A stretch of 22,229 nucleotides of DNA from Nitrospirota bacterium (lineage in GTDB: Bacteria; Nitrospirota; Thermodesulfovibrionia; Thermodesulfovibrionales; Magnetobacteriaceae), in NCBI GenBank assembly GCA_015233485.1, contig JADFXO010000025.1, forward strand, positions 1 through 22,229, in the 5' to 3' direction. The notes under the pieces were generated by a model. The model ran no database searches. It was not told the origin of the DNA and saw nothing but the letters and a program-made list of their open reading frames with translations. Of the stretch, positions 1 through 7,312 are shown one piece after another. The position numbers were made by a program, and so were the translations under genes. The first letter of the stretch is position 1; each line of letters opens with the position of its first letter.

Positions 1-2
1 AC

Positions 3-254
3 TTAGGGGCAAGGAAAGACGCTATCGCCATCGCCGAAGAGCGGTTTGAACGCCGTCTTGTTGAAGAGTCCGGCAAGTTGCGCCTTGAGATAGAAAAAGT
101 ACGTTCTGAACTGCGCGTCGAGATAGAAAAAGTACGTTCTGAACTGAGTGTTAAGATAGAGAAATCTGGCAAAGAGAATGTCAAATGGATGTTCCTCTTT
201 TGGATAGGCCAATTAGCCGCTATGGCTGCGCTCCTTAAATTCTTTATTAAATAA
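3..254 (+). CDS. Coiled-coil protein with C-terminal membrane tail (3' part only)
   Basis: Only the last 83 codons are in the window; the reading frame is open from base 3 and ends in TAA at 252-254, so the start lies upstream. The visible part is a highly charged helix rich in E, K and R, including an 11-residue repeat (EIEKVRSELRV, EIEKVRSELSV, then a degenerate KIEKSGKENVK). It ends in one hydrophobic segment (about WMFLFWIGQLAAMAALLKFF) and a short basic tail. A long coiled coil followed by a C-terminal membrane helix is the layout of small bacterial DUF1640/LA_3696-like proteins of unknown role. The family assignment is from layout only. It converges with the glycosyltransferase operon on the other strand. 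Confidence 0.7.
   Translation, partial: LGARKDAIAIAEERFERRLVEESGKLRLEIEKVRSELRVEIEKVRSELSVKIEKSGKENVKWMFLFWIGQLAAMAALLKFFIK
87..185 (+). repeat. 33-bp tandem repeat coding an 11-residue coiled-coil unit
   Basis: Two nearly identical 33-bp units (87-119 and 120-152) share a 27-base identical core, and a third unit (153-185) is degenerate. The period keeps the reading frame and adds exactly one hendecad (11 residues, three helical turns) per copy, so copy-number change would lengthen the coiled coil without breaking it. Confidence 0.8.
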
Positions 255-402
255 CGCATTATAAAATTCCTATCGCCGCCGCCTGGAAGTGCGCGAATCC
301 CGTTAGATTTACATCGTTATCGCTCAAGTTAAATTCTTTACTCTTGCCCGTCACCTGCCCTGATAAACTGGTGGTTCCCAGGTTCCGGGTAACTTTATGG
401 TG
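255..402. other. Convergent intergenic gap, no feature seen
   Basis: 148 bases between the stop of the coiled-coil gene on the plus strand and the stop of the last glycosyltransferase on the minus strand. I see no convincing hairpin with a T-run, no promoter and no coding signal. Confidence 0.5.
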
Positions 403-1989
403 TCAATTGTGTGTAAAAATATCGGCCTTCTTCCTGAAGACAAGCATGTCTTCCATATCCTTTGACGTAAAGGATTCGTGCATATCAGGTTCAGGGATGC
501 TTCCGCTTTTGCCTGATGCGTGAACTTTCAGCGATATGGGGATATAATAATCGGCAATTTCTTTGGATGGATACATGGGGGGGGCTTTTTTGGCCTGTAC
601 CGCGGCGCTCTCTGTAAATATCCAATCGGGAAGTTCTTTCAGATTTCCCATGTTCTCACTTTTAGCGTTAATTATCCTCATCCCGTTATAAAATATTAAG
701 GACATTCCTGAATCGGCAATATAAACAGATTGGCCTGTGGCACCTTCTTTTTTTAAAAATGTTACGACATCCCCGAGCCTGTCGGCATACGGGGTGTACG
801 TCTCCTGTATAAGCGTTGTTAATGAGAGCCTTGGTTGATGTATTTTAAATGGTATGTTTGACGGGTCGAGTAATTTTATAGGATAAAGTGGATAGTAAGC
901 CGCATAGTTGGTAAGACATAAAATGATGACAAGGGTATAACGAATTATTTTACCGCCGATGTATCTTTTTAATATGGCCGCCTGTAAGACAAAGACTGCC
1001 GGAAGCAATGGCAGGAGATAACGCAGATATACCCCGGGCGCAAAAGAAACAGTGGCCGCCACAGATGGAATCAGTATCCACAAAAAGGTCTCTACATCTT
1101 CGGCAGGCTGCCTCTGACGGCCTTCGTTTGGGGATGTAATAAGCAGGTATATAAGCGGCACTATGAAAATTACAAGGGCAACGATATGAAAATTCATCTC
1201 CCAGAGATAATAAACGACTTTTTCAACGATATTTTCCCTGCCGGCATATTCGGCCTGCCGCCAGGGCCTGGCATGGACTATCCACGGCATAGCCGCCAGT
1301 GTGAAAAATAAAAATACGGCAGAGGCAGAGCGCAAAAACCCGTCATATCTCTTGTAAATAATAACGGCAAGCACAACAAACGCCGCCACACTTCCCGAAA
1401 CAACTATATAATTGCTATAAAACTGAATCGTAAGGGCAACCGCCGCAAGCGCAATCCCTGCCGCCCTCCTTCCCTTTAACAGCATGTAAACACCCCAAAT
1501 AAACACAATCTCCGCAAATATTACCAAAGAATAATAACGGCACTGCCTCACATGCAGGACAAAGACCTCCGAGGTTGACAGGAACAACATCGACATACCG
1601 GAAATCTCATGGCTGCCATATATTCGATAGACGACAAACGCTATAAGCGCCACAGACAAAAATCCCGCTATGGCAAAAGGCAGGCGCGCCGCGGCGGTTG
1701 ACTGTCCGAATAATTTGAAAGACGCCGCGGCCAGATATTCGGACAGCCACGGCGACCATGTCCAGTTGCCGTACTTATCCGCGTCGATGTTCTCCCCCAT
1801 ATAGGTAACGGTGTTTACGCCGTCTGAAACCTTGGGCAGGCCATACTTCGCAACATTTACGGCAAGAAGCGCGGTTTCGGTCTCATCACCCCACATGAGC
1901 CTATCGCCAAGGTGATAAAATATCAAAAAAAAGGCCAGCAATAAAATGAACACATACGCCGCCGCTGCCTTGTAATCAATCCGTGACAT
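403..1989 (-). CDS. GT-C glycosyltransferase, ArnT/PMT_2-like (tandem copy 1)
   Basis: A 528-residue polytopic membrane protein. GT-C enzymes of the ArnT/PMT_2 type transfer a sugar from a polyprenyl-phosphate donor on the outer face of the cytoplasmic membrane. It has a first membrane helix at about 10-26, then WGDETETA (33-40) with the acidic pair D35-E36 in the first external loop, where this superfamily keeps its catalytic acid. HVRQCRYYS at about 146-154 is shared with the two paralogues, and about ten more hydrophobic helices precede a soluble C-terminal tail. I chose the ATG at 1989 over a TTG at 2034. The TTG would lie inside the upstream gene with AGGAGA directly abutting it, whereas the ATG gives the same N-terminus length as the paralogues. 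The start follows the upstream stop by one base, so translation is probably coupled. Sugar and acceptor cannot be told. Confidence 0.85.
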   Translation of the reverse strand: MSRIDYKAAAAYVFILLLAFFLIFYHLGDRLMWGDETETALLAVNVAKYGLPKVSDGVNTVTYMGENIDADKYGNWTWSPWLSEYLAAASFKLFGQSTAAARLPFAIAGFLSVALIAFVVYRIYGSHEISGMSMLFLSTSEVFVLHVRQCRYYSLVIFAEIVFIWGVYMLLKGRRAAGIALAAVALTIQFYSNYIVVSGSVAAFVVLAVIIYKRYDGFLRSASAVFLFFTLAAMPWIVHARPWRQAEYAGRENIVEKVVYYLWEMNFHIVALVIFIVPLIYLLITSPNEGRQRQPAEDVETFLWILIPSVAATVSFAPGVYLRYLLPLLPAVFVLQAAILKRYIGGKIIRYTLVIILCLTNYAAYYPLYPIKLLDPSNIPFKIHQPRLSLTTLIQETYTPYADRLGDVVTFLKKEGATGQSVYIADSGMSLIFYNGMRIINAKSENMGNLKELPDWIFTESAAVQAKKAPPMYPSKEIADYYIPISLKVHASGKSGSIPEPDMHESFTSKDMEDMLVFRKKADIFTHN

Positions 1990-1990
1990 A

Positions 1991-3562
1991 TTATCGCGCC
2001 ATGCCCTTTCTTTTATACACGGCCATCTGGACAATCTCCTGATTGGTAAGGTATTCGTGTACGTCCGGTTCGGGGACGCCTCCCCTTCTGTTTGAGTTGT
2101 GGACGGGTATAGAAACGGCGTCGTAGTATTTATTTAAACTTTCAGAAGGGGCTATGGCGGCCTTGCCGGAGATGCCCGAGGCGCTTACGGGAAATACCCA
2201 ATCAGGCAATTTGTCCACGGGAAAACTATTGACTAACCGAGCGTCAATGATTTTCATATCCGTATAAAAAATAAGCGGGAATTCAGGGTCGAAAACAAAA
2301 ACAGACTGATCAGGAGCGGCCTCCTTTTTGAGGAATTTTACTACGTCCTCAAGACGATTGGTATAGGGTGCCGTAATATCTGAAATCAAATCCACGATAG
2401 TCAGCCTCGCCCCGTGCCTGCCGGCAAGCGGGTAGGCCGAATAAACCGGGACAAAATTGGAAGCTACCAGCACTATCGTTAAGACAGCGCGTACGAGGGC
2501 GGGTTTGACGTATTTCATTAATAGTCCCGCTTCGATAATCGCAAATACAGGTAATAACGGAGTAATATAGCGAAGGTTCTGCCCCGGCCCAAACGACACG
2601 ACAAAGACGTGTAAGGCTGCGAAGAGCCAAAGCAATTTCCCTATATCTGCCTCAATAGGCGTTTCGGGGGCAGCGCCAGGGACGCATCTGGCACGGTGGT
2701 AAATGTGATAAATAACTGGCAATATTAATAAGGTAATTGGAAAAATATGAAAGTGTATCTCCTTGGAATAAACCAAAAGCCCCTGTATGAAATTCCCGCC
2801 CGCCGCGTAACCACCCTGGCGCCAGGGCCTCGCGTATAAAAGCCACGGCAGGCAGGCGGATACAAACAGGAGCGCCCCAACTCCGAGGCGGTAAAAGAGC
2901 CAATGATAGCGCCTGCGTATGAGAACAGCCCAAATCCCTATGGCGATTAAATTGCCGGGCACCACGACATAGTTGCAGTAGAACTGTAGAGACAGCGCCG
3001 CGACGGCGTGCCAAACACCGCGCATAGTATCTCTTTTTAAAATAAGATAAAGCCCATAAATGAGCCATATTTGGCCGAAAATAATCAGCGAATAGTAGCG
3101 TCCCTGTCTGGCGTGGAGGATAAACAGTTCGGTAGTGGCAAATATAATGGTTGACAGCACAGCCTTTTCGTAATCGCCGGAGATACGAAAGGCCAAAAAC
3201 ATAAGGGCAACAACAGACATGAGCCCGGCGGCGGCAAAAGGAAACCGTACCGCGGCGGTTGACTTGCCCAGAAGAGACAATGACGCCGCCGCAAGGTACT
3301 CACCAAGCCACGGCCTCCATGTCCAGATATGGTTTTTATTGGAATCGACATCCTGGCCGTACAGGGTAATCGTGTTTCTGCCGTCTGTATTTACCGGCAG
3401 GCCATATTTTGTAATATTCAACGCAAGCAGGGCAGTCTCGGCCTCATCCCCCCACAGCGGCCTGCCTCCGAGGTTGTAAAAGAGCATAAACGCGGTAAAT
3501 AGCAATACAGCCAAACAAACGGCCACGCGATATATGTGTTTAATATCTGCGGGGGTACTCAT
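1991..3562 (-). CDS. GT-C glycosyltransferase, ArnT/PMT_2-like (tandem copy 2)
   Basis: A 523-residue polytopic protein clearly paralogous to its neighbours. Shared blocks are LWGDEAETALLA with acidic D39-E40, the tryptophan-rich W-T-W-R-P-W segment before LGEYLAAASLSLLGKSTAAV, HARQGRYYS, LPWLLYARPWRQGGYA and a C-terminal PEPDVHEYLTNQEI block. About eleven membrane helices are visible, with a periplasmic-type C-terminal tail. The predicted role is sugar transfer from a lipid-linked donor outside the cytoplasmic membrane; donor and acceptor are unknown. The ATG at 3562 has only a weak purine-rich stretch (AAGAAA) upstream. It follows the disrupted paralogue across a 213-base gap holding an inverted-repeat element, and its own stop lies one base before the next paralogue's ATG. 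Confidence 0.87.
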   Translation of the reverse strand: MSTPADIKHIYRVAVCLAVLLFTAFMLFYNLGGRPLWGDEAETALLALNITKYGLPVNTDGRNTITLYGQDVDSNKNHIWTWRPWLGEYLAAASLSLLGKSTAAVRFPFAAAGLMSVVALMFLAFRISGDYEKAVLSTIIFATTELFILHARQGRYYSLIIFGQIWLIYGLYLILKRDTMRGVWHAVAALSLQFYCNYVVVPGNLIAIGIWAVLIRRRYHWLFYRLGVGALLFVSACLPWLLYARPWRQGGYAAGGNFIQGLLVYSKEIHFHIFPITLLILPVIYHIYHRARCVPGAAPETPIEADIGKLLWLFAALHVFVVSFGPGQNLRYITPLLPVFAIIEAGLLMKYVKPALVRAVLTIVLVASNFVPVYSAYPLAGRHGARLTIVDLISDITAPYTNRLEDVVKFLKKEAAPDQSVFVFDPEFPLIFYTDMKIIDARLVNSFPVDKLPDWVFPVSASGISGKAAIAPSESLNKYYDAVSIPVHNSNRRGGVPEPDVHEYLTNQEIVQMAVYKRKGMAR

Positions 3563-3615
3563 TTCGTGCGCGGGTTTCTTTTAAATGTTTTTGTAGTTAA
3601 ATCCTCTAATAAAAA

Positions 3616-3750
3616 CTGGATTCCTGCTTTCGCAGGAATGACAGAAAAAGAAAATTCAAATCCTCTGACATTGCCGACTCTGATCAACAATCCAGTCATA
3701 TTCCCTGCTTCCATAAAAAATATGTCATTCCTGCGAAAGCAGGAATCCAG
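3616..3750. repeat. REP-doublet: inverted pair of 28-bp palindromic repeats
   Basis: A 28-bp sequence at 3616-3643 (CTGGATTCCTGC...) is repeated exactly, in inverted orientation, at 3723-3750. Each unit is itself a hairpin with an 8-bp stem (ATTCCTGC/GCAGGAAT) and a TTTC/GAAA loop. The pair fills most of the 213-base gap between two paralogous genes of one operon, so in RNA it could fold as two hairpins or one long stem. The same unit recurs at 9525-9610. Such GTCATTCC...GGAATCCAG units are widespread dispersed repeats; mobilisation by a REP-associated transposase is a family-level inference, as none is encoded here. Confidence 0.85.
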
Positions 3751-3775
3751 ACAACCATCAACCATCTATCAGAGT

Positions 3776-5348
3776 TCATTTCGTTCCTGAATTTCTTTTA
3801 TATATGACGAACTTCTCTTTCTCTTTGGCGGTGAAGTATTCATATTTATCGGGGTCGGGGATGCTGCCCGCCCTTTTAGATTTGTGGACTTCGATTTCCA
3901 GCGGCGTGAAGTCTTTCGACAAATAATCGGGGATATTATCAGGTTTCATATCAAAAACGCATGACGGGCCAACCGGAAAAAACCAGTCCGGCCGCGGAAT
4001 ATTCTTGCCTGAGAGAAATCTGCCGTCAATTATCTGCATATCTGTATAAAATATCAGGGGAAACTCGGAATCGAAGACCATAATGGATTCGTCCGGGGCT
4101 GCCTCTTTGTTGAGAAACGCGGCAACATCGTCCAGTCTGCTGGTGTATGGCGTGGCGATAGAGCGCATTAAGTTGATTATCGGCAATGCCGGCTTGTGGC
4201 CATACCGAAAAAAATACAACCCCAAAATGGATAGAAGATTGGTGAAACACAAAAGCCCAACGAGCGCATATCTCAAAATGCCGCCTTTGACATATCTCAT
4301 AAGCAGCACAGCCTGAAGGATGCAAAACACAGGGATAAGAGGTACGAAATAGCGCACAAACAACCCCGGCATAATCGAAATTATGGCAAGCTGAAGGGGT
4401 ATTACTATCCACAAAAAAAGTCTCCACGTCTTTTTGAACTGGCTCTGCAGGCGTTTTCTCTGCGGAGATATGTTTGCCGCCCGGCAAGCGCCTGAGAATA
4501 AAGTACGCGGCAGGTATCAGCAACAATATGAATGGAAACATGTGAAAATTTATCTCTACCGCATAGTAATGGAGTTTTGGAATGTAGAGCCTGTTGTTGA
4601 GCTGCCCGGCTTGTGTCCACGGTTTAGCGTATAATATCCACGGCGCGGCCATCAACGCAAACGCGGCAAGGCCAGAGATAACGTAACGCCAAATGCGTCG
4701 ACGGCGCTCATGCACGAGGATTGCGGTAAACACAATGGCTATGATATTTCCTATGACAATAATGTAGTTACAATAAAATGCAACGGCAAGGGCCATTGCC
4801 ATATGAAATGAGCCGCGCCCGCCGCGTCCCCTGATAAGCCAGTAAAGTCCCAGTATGAGCCAGACCTCTGCAAAAATCACAACTGAATAGTACCTGCACT
4901 GCCGGGCATGAAGGATGAATAGCTCCGATGTAATAAGGCACAGCATGGCTATTATGGTTGTTTCGTGGTTTTCGTAGATTATATACACTAAACGGGCTAG
5001 TAAAATGGCAGAGAGAAACCCAAAACACGCAAAAGGCAGGCGTGCCGCGGCCGTTGATTTACCCATCAGGGAAAAAGACGCGGCCGTCAGGTACTCATCA
5101 AGCCAGGGCCGCCAGGTCCAAACATTGTTCACATTGGAATCGACCGCCTTGCCGTACAAGGTAATAGTGTTCTTGCCGTCTGTGCTTACAGGCAGCCCAT
5201 ACTTCATAACATTTGCGGCAAGGACGGCGGTCTCGGCCTCGTCCCCCCAGAGAGCCCTGCCTCCGGGATTATAAAACAGCGCCACAGCAGAAAACATAAT
5301 GAAGACGATATAAACGGCCACAACGCCGTGTCTTACAGAAGCCGTCAA
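3776..5348 (-). pseudogene. GT-C glycosyltransferase (tandem copy 3), frameshifted at a 7-base homopolymer
   Basis: The third paralogue is read in two frames. The first part begins with TTG at 5348 and shows LWGDEAETA (D36-E37), LPVSTDGKNTITLYGK, HARQCRYYS and the helices up to KDVETF. The remainder (IVIPLQLAIISIMPGLFVRY... to the stop at 3776) lies in another frame. The switch is at a run of seven A on the plus strand (4413-4419, seven T in the sense strand). Removing one base gives VETFLWIVIP, which lines up with VETFLWILIP in copy 1, and yields a 523-residue protein, the same length as copy 2. No other defect is visible. It could be a young pseudogene, a sequencing indel, or a phase-variable or slippage-rescued gene. 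The TTG start overlaps the upstream ndh stop as TTGA. Confidence 0.82.
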
Positions 5349-6646
5349 GTCTGGTTTTTCTTGCGCGTCATCGGCGGCTTTCGCGAGGGCAGAATCAACC
5401 TGATTGCGCGCTCAAATAACAGGTAATCCATTGACCAGTTGATTAACACCATCAAGCGGTTGCGAAAGCCGATTAAATTTATCAGATGGACAATAAGCCA
5501 GAGCAGCCATGCGAAAAATCCGGTAAAAGATTTTTTGCCTATTTGCGCTACGGCCGTATTGCGCCCGATTGTAACCATTGCCCCCCTGTCCTTATATACA
5601 AAGGGACTTGCCGGTTTGCCTTTGAGTTTGCCGAGGATGTTTTTAGCGGCCTGTACGCCTTGTTGAACCGCAACCGGGGCGGTCATAGGAAGCTGGCGCC
5701 TGTTTTCTTCCATTGAGGAGAGGTCTCCGATGACATATATCTCCTGCCGCCCCTCGGCCTCAAGCGTGGGCAGCACCATAAGAAGCCCATTTCGCGTGGC
5801 TGAAAGTCCCCATGTTGAAGCAATAGGGTTAGCGCAAACGCCGGCAGTCCAGACGACGGTCTGCGTGGGCAGGATGTCTTTGTCTTTGAGATGAACGGTC
5901 AGAGGCGTGACTTTCTCCACAAGTGTCTCAAGCATGACATTGACCTTCATACGGTATAATCTATCAAGGGCGTAGTCGCGGAGCATTTTAGGAAATGAGA
6001 GCAAAACGCTGTTGGCCGCCTCTATAAGAATCACGTTTACATAATCGAAGTCGATAGAGGGATAGTCTTTTTTAAGCGGGCCGTGGATGAGTTCGGCCAG
6101 TGCCCCTGCGAATTCCACACCCGTAGGGCCGCCCCCAACAATTGTAAACGTAAGAAGCTGCTGTCTTTTGGCGTCGTCTATTTTCCTGGAGGCGTACTCG
6201 AAACAGCGCAAGACGTGATTCCTTAAGGTTATGCCCTGCTCAAGAGTCTTCAGTTGAAAGGAGTATTCGGCGGCGCCCGGTGTGCCGAAAAACTGAGTGG
6301 CGCTTCCGGTTGCAAGGATAAGATAATCGTACGATATGGCGTAGTCGGCGCTGTAGAGGATTCGCTTGTCTAAATCAATTTTTTTGATGTCAGCGAGGAC
6401 GAACCTGACGTTGGTGTATTTTCGTAAAATACTCCTTATAGGGTATGCGATGTCCTCCGGCTCAAGTTCCGCCGCCGCCACCTGATATAGCAGTGGTAAA
6501 AAGGTGTGATAGTTATTCCTGTCGACAAGGACTACGTCAACGGGCTGATTGGCAAGGGTTTTGGCCGCCCAAAGCCCGCTAAACCCCCCTCCGGTTATCA
6601 CAACGCGTGGTCTCACGCCTTTATTCTTTGTAACGGAGTCGTTCAT
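5345..6646 (-). CDS. ndh: Type II NADH:quinone oxidoreductase (NDH-2)
   Basis: A 433-residue single-subunit flavoenzyme that oxidises NAD(P)H and reduces membrane quinone without pumping protons. It shows two Rossmann dinucleotide motifs: ITGGGFSG near residues 18-24 for FAD and IVGGGPTGVEFAG at 169-181 for NADH. It also has the LILATGS motif near 109-115, VIGDLSS of the second FAD contact, and TAPVAVQQG, matching the family's quinone-site AQxxxQ region. A C-terminal amphipathic/hydrophobic stretch (GFFAWLLWLIVHLINLIGF) anchors it to the membrane. Length is normal. The ATG at 6646 has no Shine-Dalgarno sequence but lies six bases after a TATAAT, so the message is probably leaderless. Its stop overlaps the TTG of the first glycosyltransferase, an odd operon partner. 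Confidence 0.93.
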   Translation of the reverse strand: MNDSVTKNKGVRPRVVITGGGFSGLWAAKTLANQPVDVVLVDRNNYHTFLPLLYQVAAAELEPEDIAYPIRSILRKYTNVRFVLADIKKIDLDKRILYSADYAISYDYLILATGSATQFFGTPGAAEYSFQLKTLEQGITLRNHVLRCFEYASRKIDDAKRQQLLTFTIVGGGPTGVEFAGALAELIHGPLKKDYPSIDFDYVNVILIEAANSVLLSFPKMLRDYALDRLYRMKVNVMLETLVEKVTPLTVHLKDKDILPTQTVVWTAGVCANPIASTWGLSATRNGLLMVLPTLEAEGRQEIYVIGDLSSMEENRRQLPMTAPVAVQQGVQAAKNILGKLKGKPASPFVYKDRGAMVTIGRNTAVAQIGKKSFTGFFAWLLWLIVHLINLIGFRNRLMVLINWSMDYLLFERAIRLILPSRKPPMTRKKNQT

Positions 6647-6652
6647 TAAGGT

Positions 6653-6681
6653 ATTATATCAGTTAGTGTTTTAATTTTCCA
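6653..6681 (-). promoter_or_regulatory. Probable leaderless promoter of ndh
   Basis: On the minus strand, TGGAAA (6681-6676) is followed after 17 bases by a perfect TATAAT (6658-6653) with an upstream TGA, the extended -10 form. Only six bases separate the box from the ATG at 6646, which would place +1 on the A of the start codon. The region overlaps the divergent promoter proposed for the next gene. Confidence 0.55.
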
Positions 6682-6698
6682 CCACCATATGATATACT
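6670..6698 (+). promoter_or_regulatory. Candidate promoter of the cyclic-nucleotide-binding gene
   Basis: TATACT at 6693-6698 preceded by TGA (extended -10), with a weak TTTAAT 17 bases upstream. Transcription would start near 6705 and give a leader of about 60 bases before the ATG at 6768. It lies back to back with the ndh promoter. Confidence 0.35.
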
Positions 6699-6767
6699 TA
6701 TCGTGTGTAAATTTGCTGATAAATAAAATAGATAGATGTCAGGAAAAGAAATAGCGAGGGTGGCTGT

Positions 6768-7160
6768 ATGAGAAGAATAGCTGTAAAAGAGACCTATAAA
6801 GACGGACAGGTGATAATCAAAGAAGGCGGATATGGCGAGGGTACATATTTAATAATCTCCGGCCAGGTTCGTATCACCAAAAAGGTTGGCAACGATAGTC
6901 TGAACATAGCGCTATTGGAAAAAGACGATTTTTTTGGCGAGATGAGCTTTTTGGACAGGCAGCCACGTTCAGCCTCGGCAACTGCCGTAGGGGATGTGCA
7001 GCTTGGGCTGATAGACAAAGATTTTCTTGAAGAGGAAATAAACAAGACATCGGAAGACTTTCGCCATATACTCTATACTTTGGCAGAACGGCTGCGAACC
7101 ACATCCTCTCTGGTAGTCAAGCTGATTGCTGAAAATCACGATCTGAAAAAACAGCCGTAA
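6768..7160 (+). CDS. Stand-alone cyclic-nucleotide-binding domain protein
   Basis: A 130-residue protein made of one cNMP-binding beta-barrel (about 5-115) with a helical end and no DNA-binding domain, so it is not a CRP-type transcription factor. The phosphate-binding cassette is well kept: FFGEMSFLDRQPRSAS, with G57-E58 for the ribose and R67-S68-A69 for the cyclic phosphate. The preceding YLIISGQVRIT is the usual beta-strand and turn. The ATG at 6768 has a GAGG eight bases upstream. The protein resembles the cNMP domain at the C-terminus of the kinase at 10923-12269. It lies directly upstream of a predicted adenylate cyclase, so it may be a cAMP sensor or buffer acting through protein contacts. 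The target is unknown. Confidence 0.85.
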   Translation: MRRIAVKETYKDGQVIIKEGGYGEGTYLIISGQVRITKKVGNDSLNIALLEKDDFFGEMSFLDRQPRSASATAVGDVQLGLIDKDFLEEEINKTSEDFRHILYTLAERLRTTSSLVVKLIAENHDLKKQP

Positions 7161-7240
7161 CATGCCTCTTGCGGGCAATGAAGCGCCGGCTCACAGAGGA
7201 GAGCGGTAAAAGGGGTGAGGGCGCGGCCATTGAAATGATT

Positions 7241-7302
7241 GCGGGCGGCGCTATTAAAGGCGGGCGGCACTATTAAACAAAAAGGCGGGCGGTGCTATTA
7301 AA
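7241..7302. repeat. Three 18-bp repeats upstream of the cyclase gene
   Basis: GCGGGCGGCGCTATTAAA (7241-7258), GCGGGCGGCACTATTAAA (7260-7277) and GCGGGCGGTGCTATTAAA (7285-7302) differ only at two positions. The last copy ends ten bases before the GTG start. The A/T-rich halves resemble weak -10 boxes, the third with a TG in the extended position. A related 12-base core, GGYNNTATTAAA, appears twice upstream of the histidine kinase gene, again with a 19-bp spacing. Confidence 0.8.
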
Positions 7303-7312
7303 GTAATATTAT

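Noticed and set aside
1990..2034. TTG start for the last glycosyltransferase, 15 codons upstream
   Set aside because: It lies inside the previous gene, the purine-rich site touches the codon with no spacing, and the paralogues have N-termini matching the ATG at 1989.
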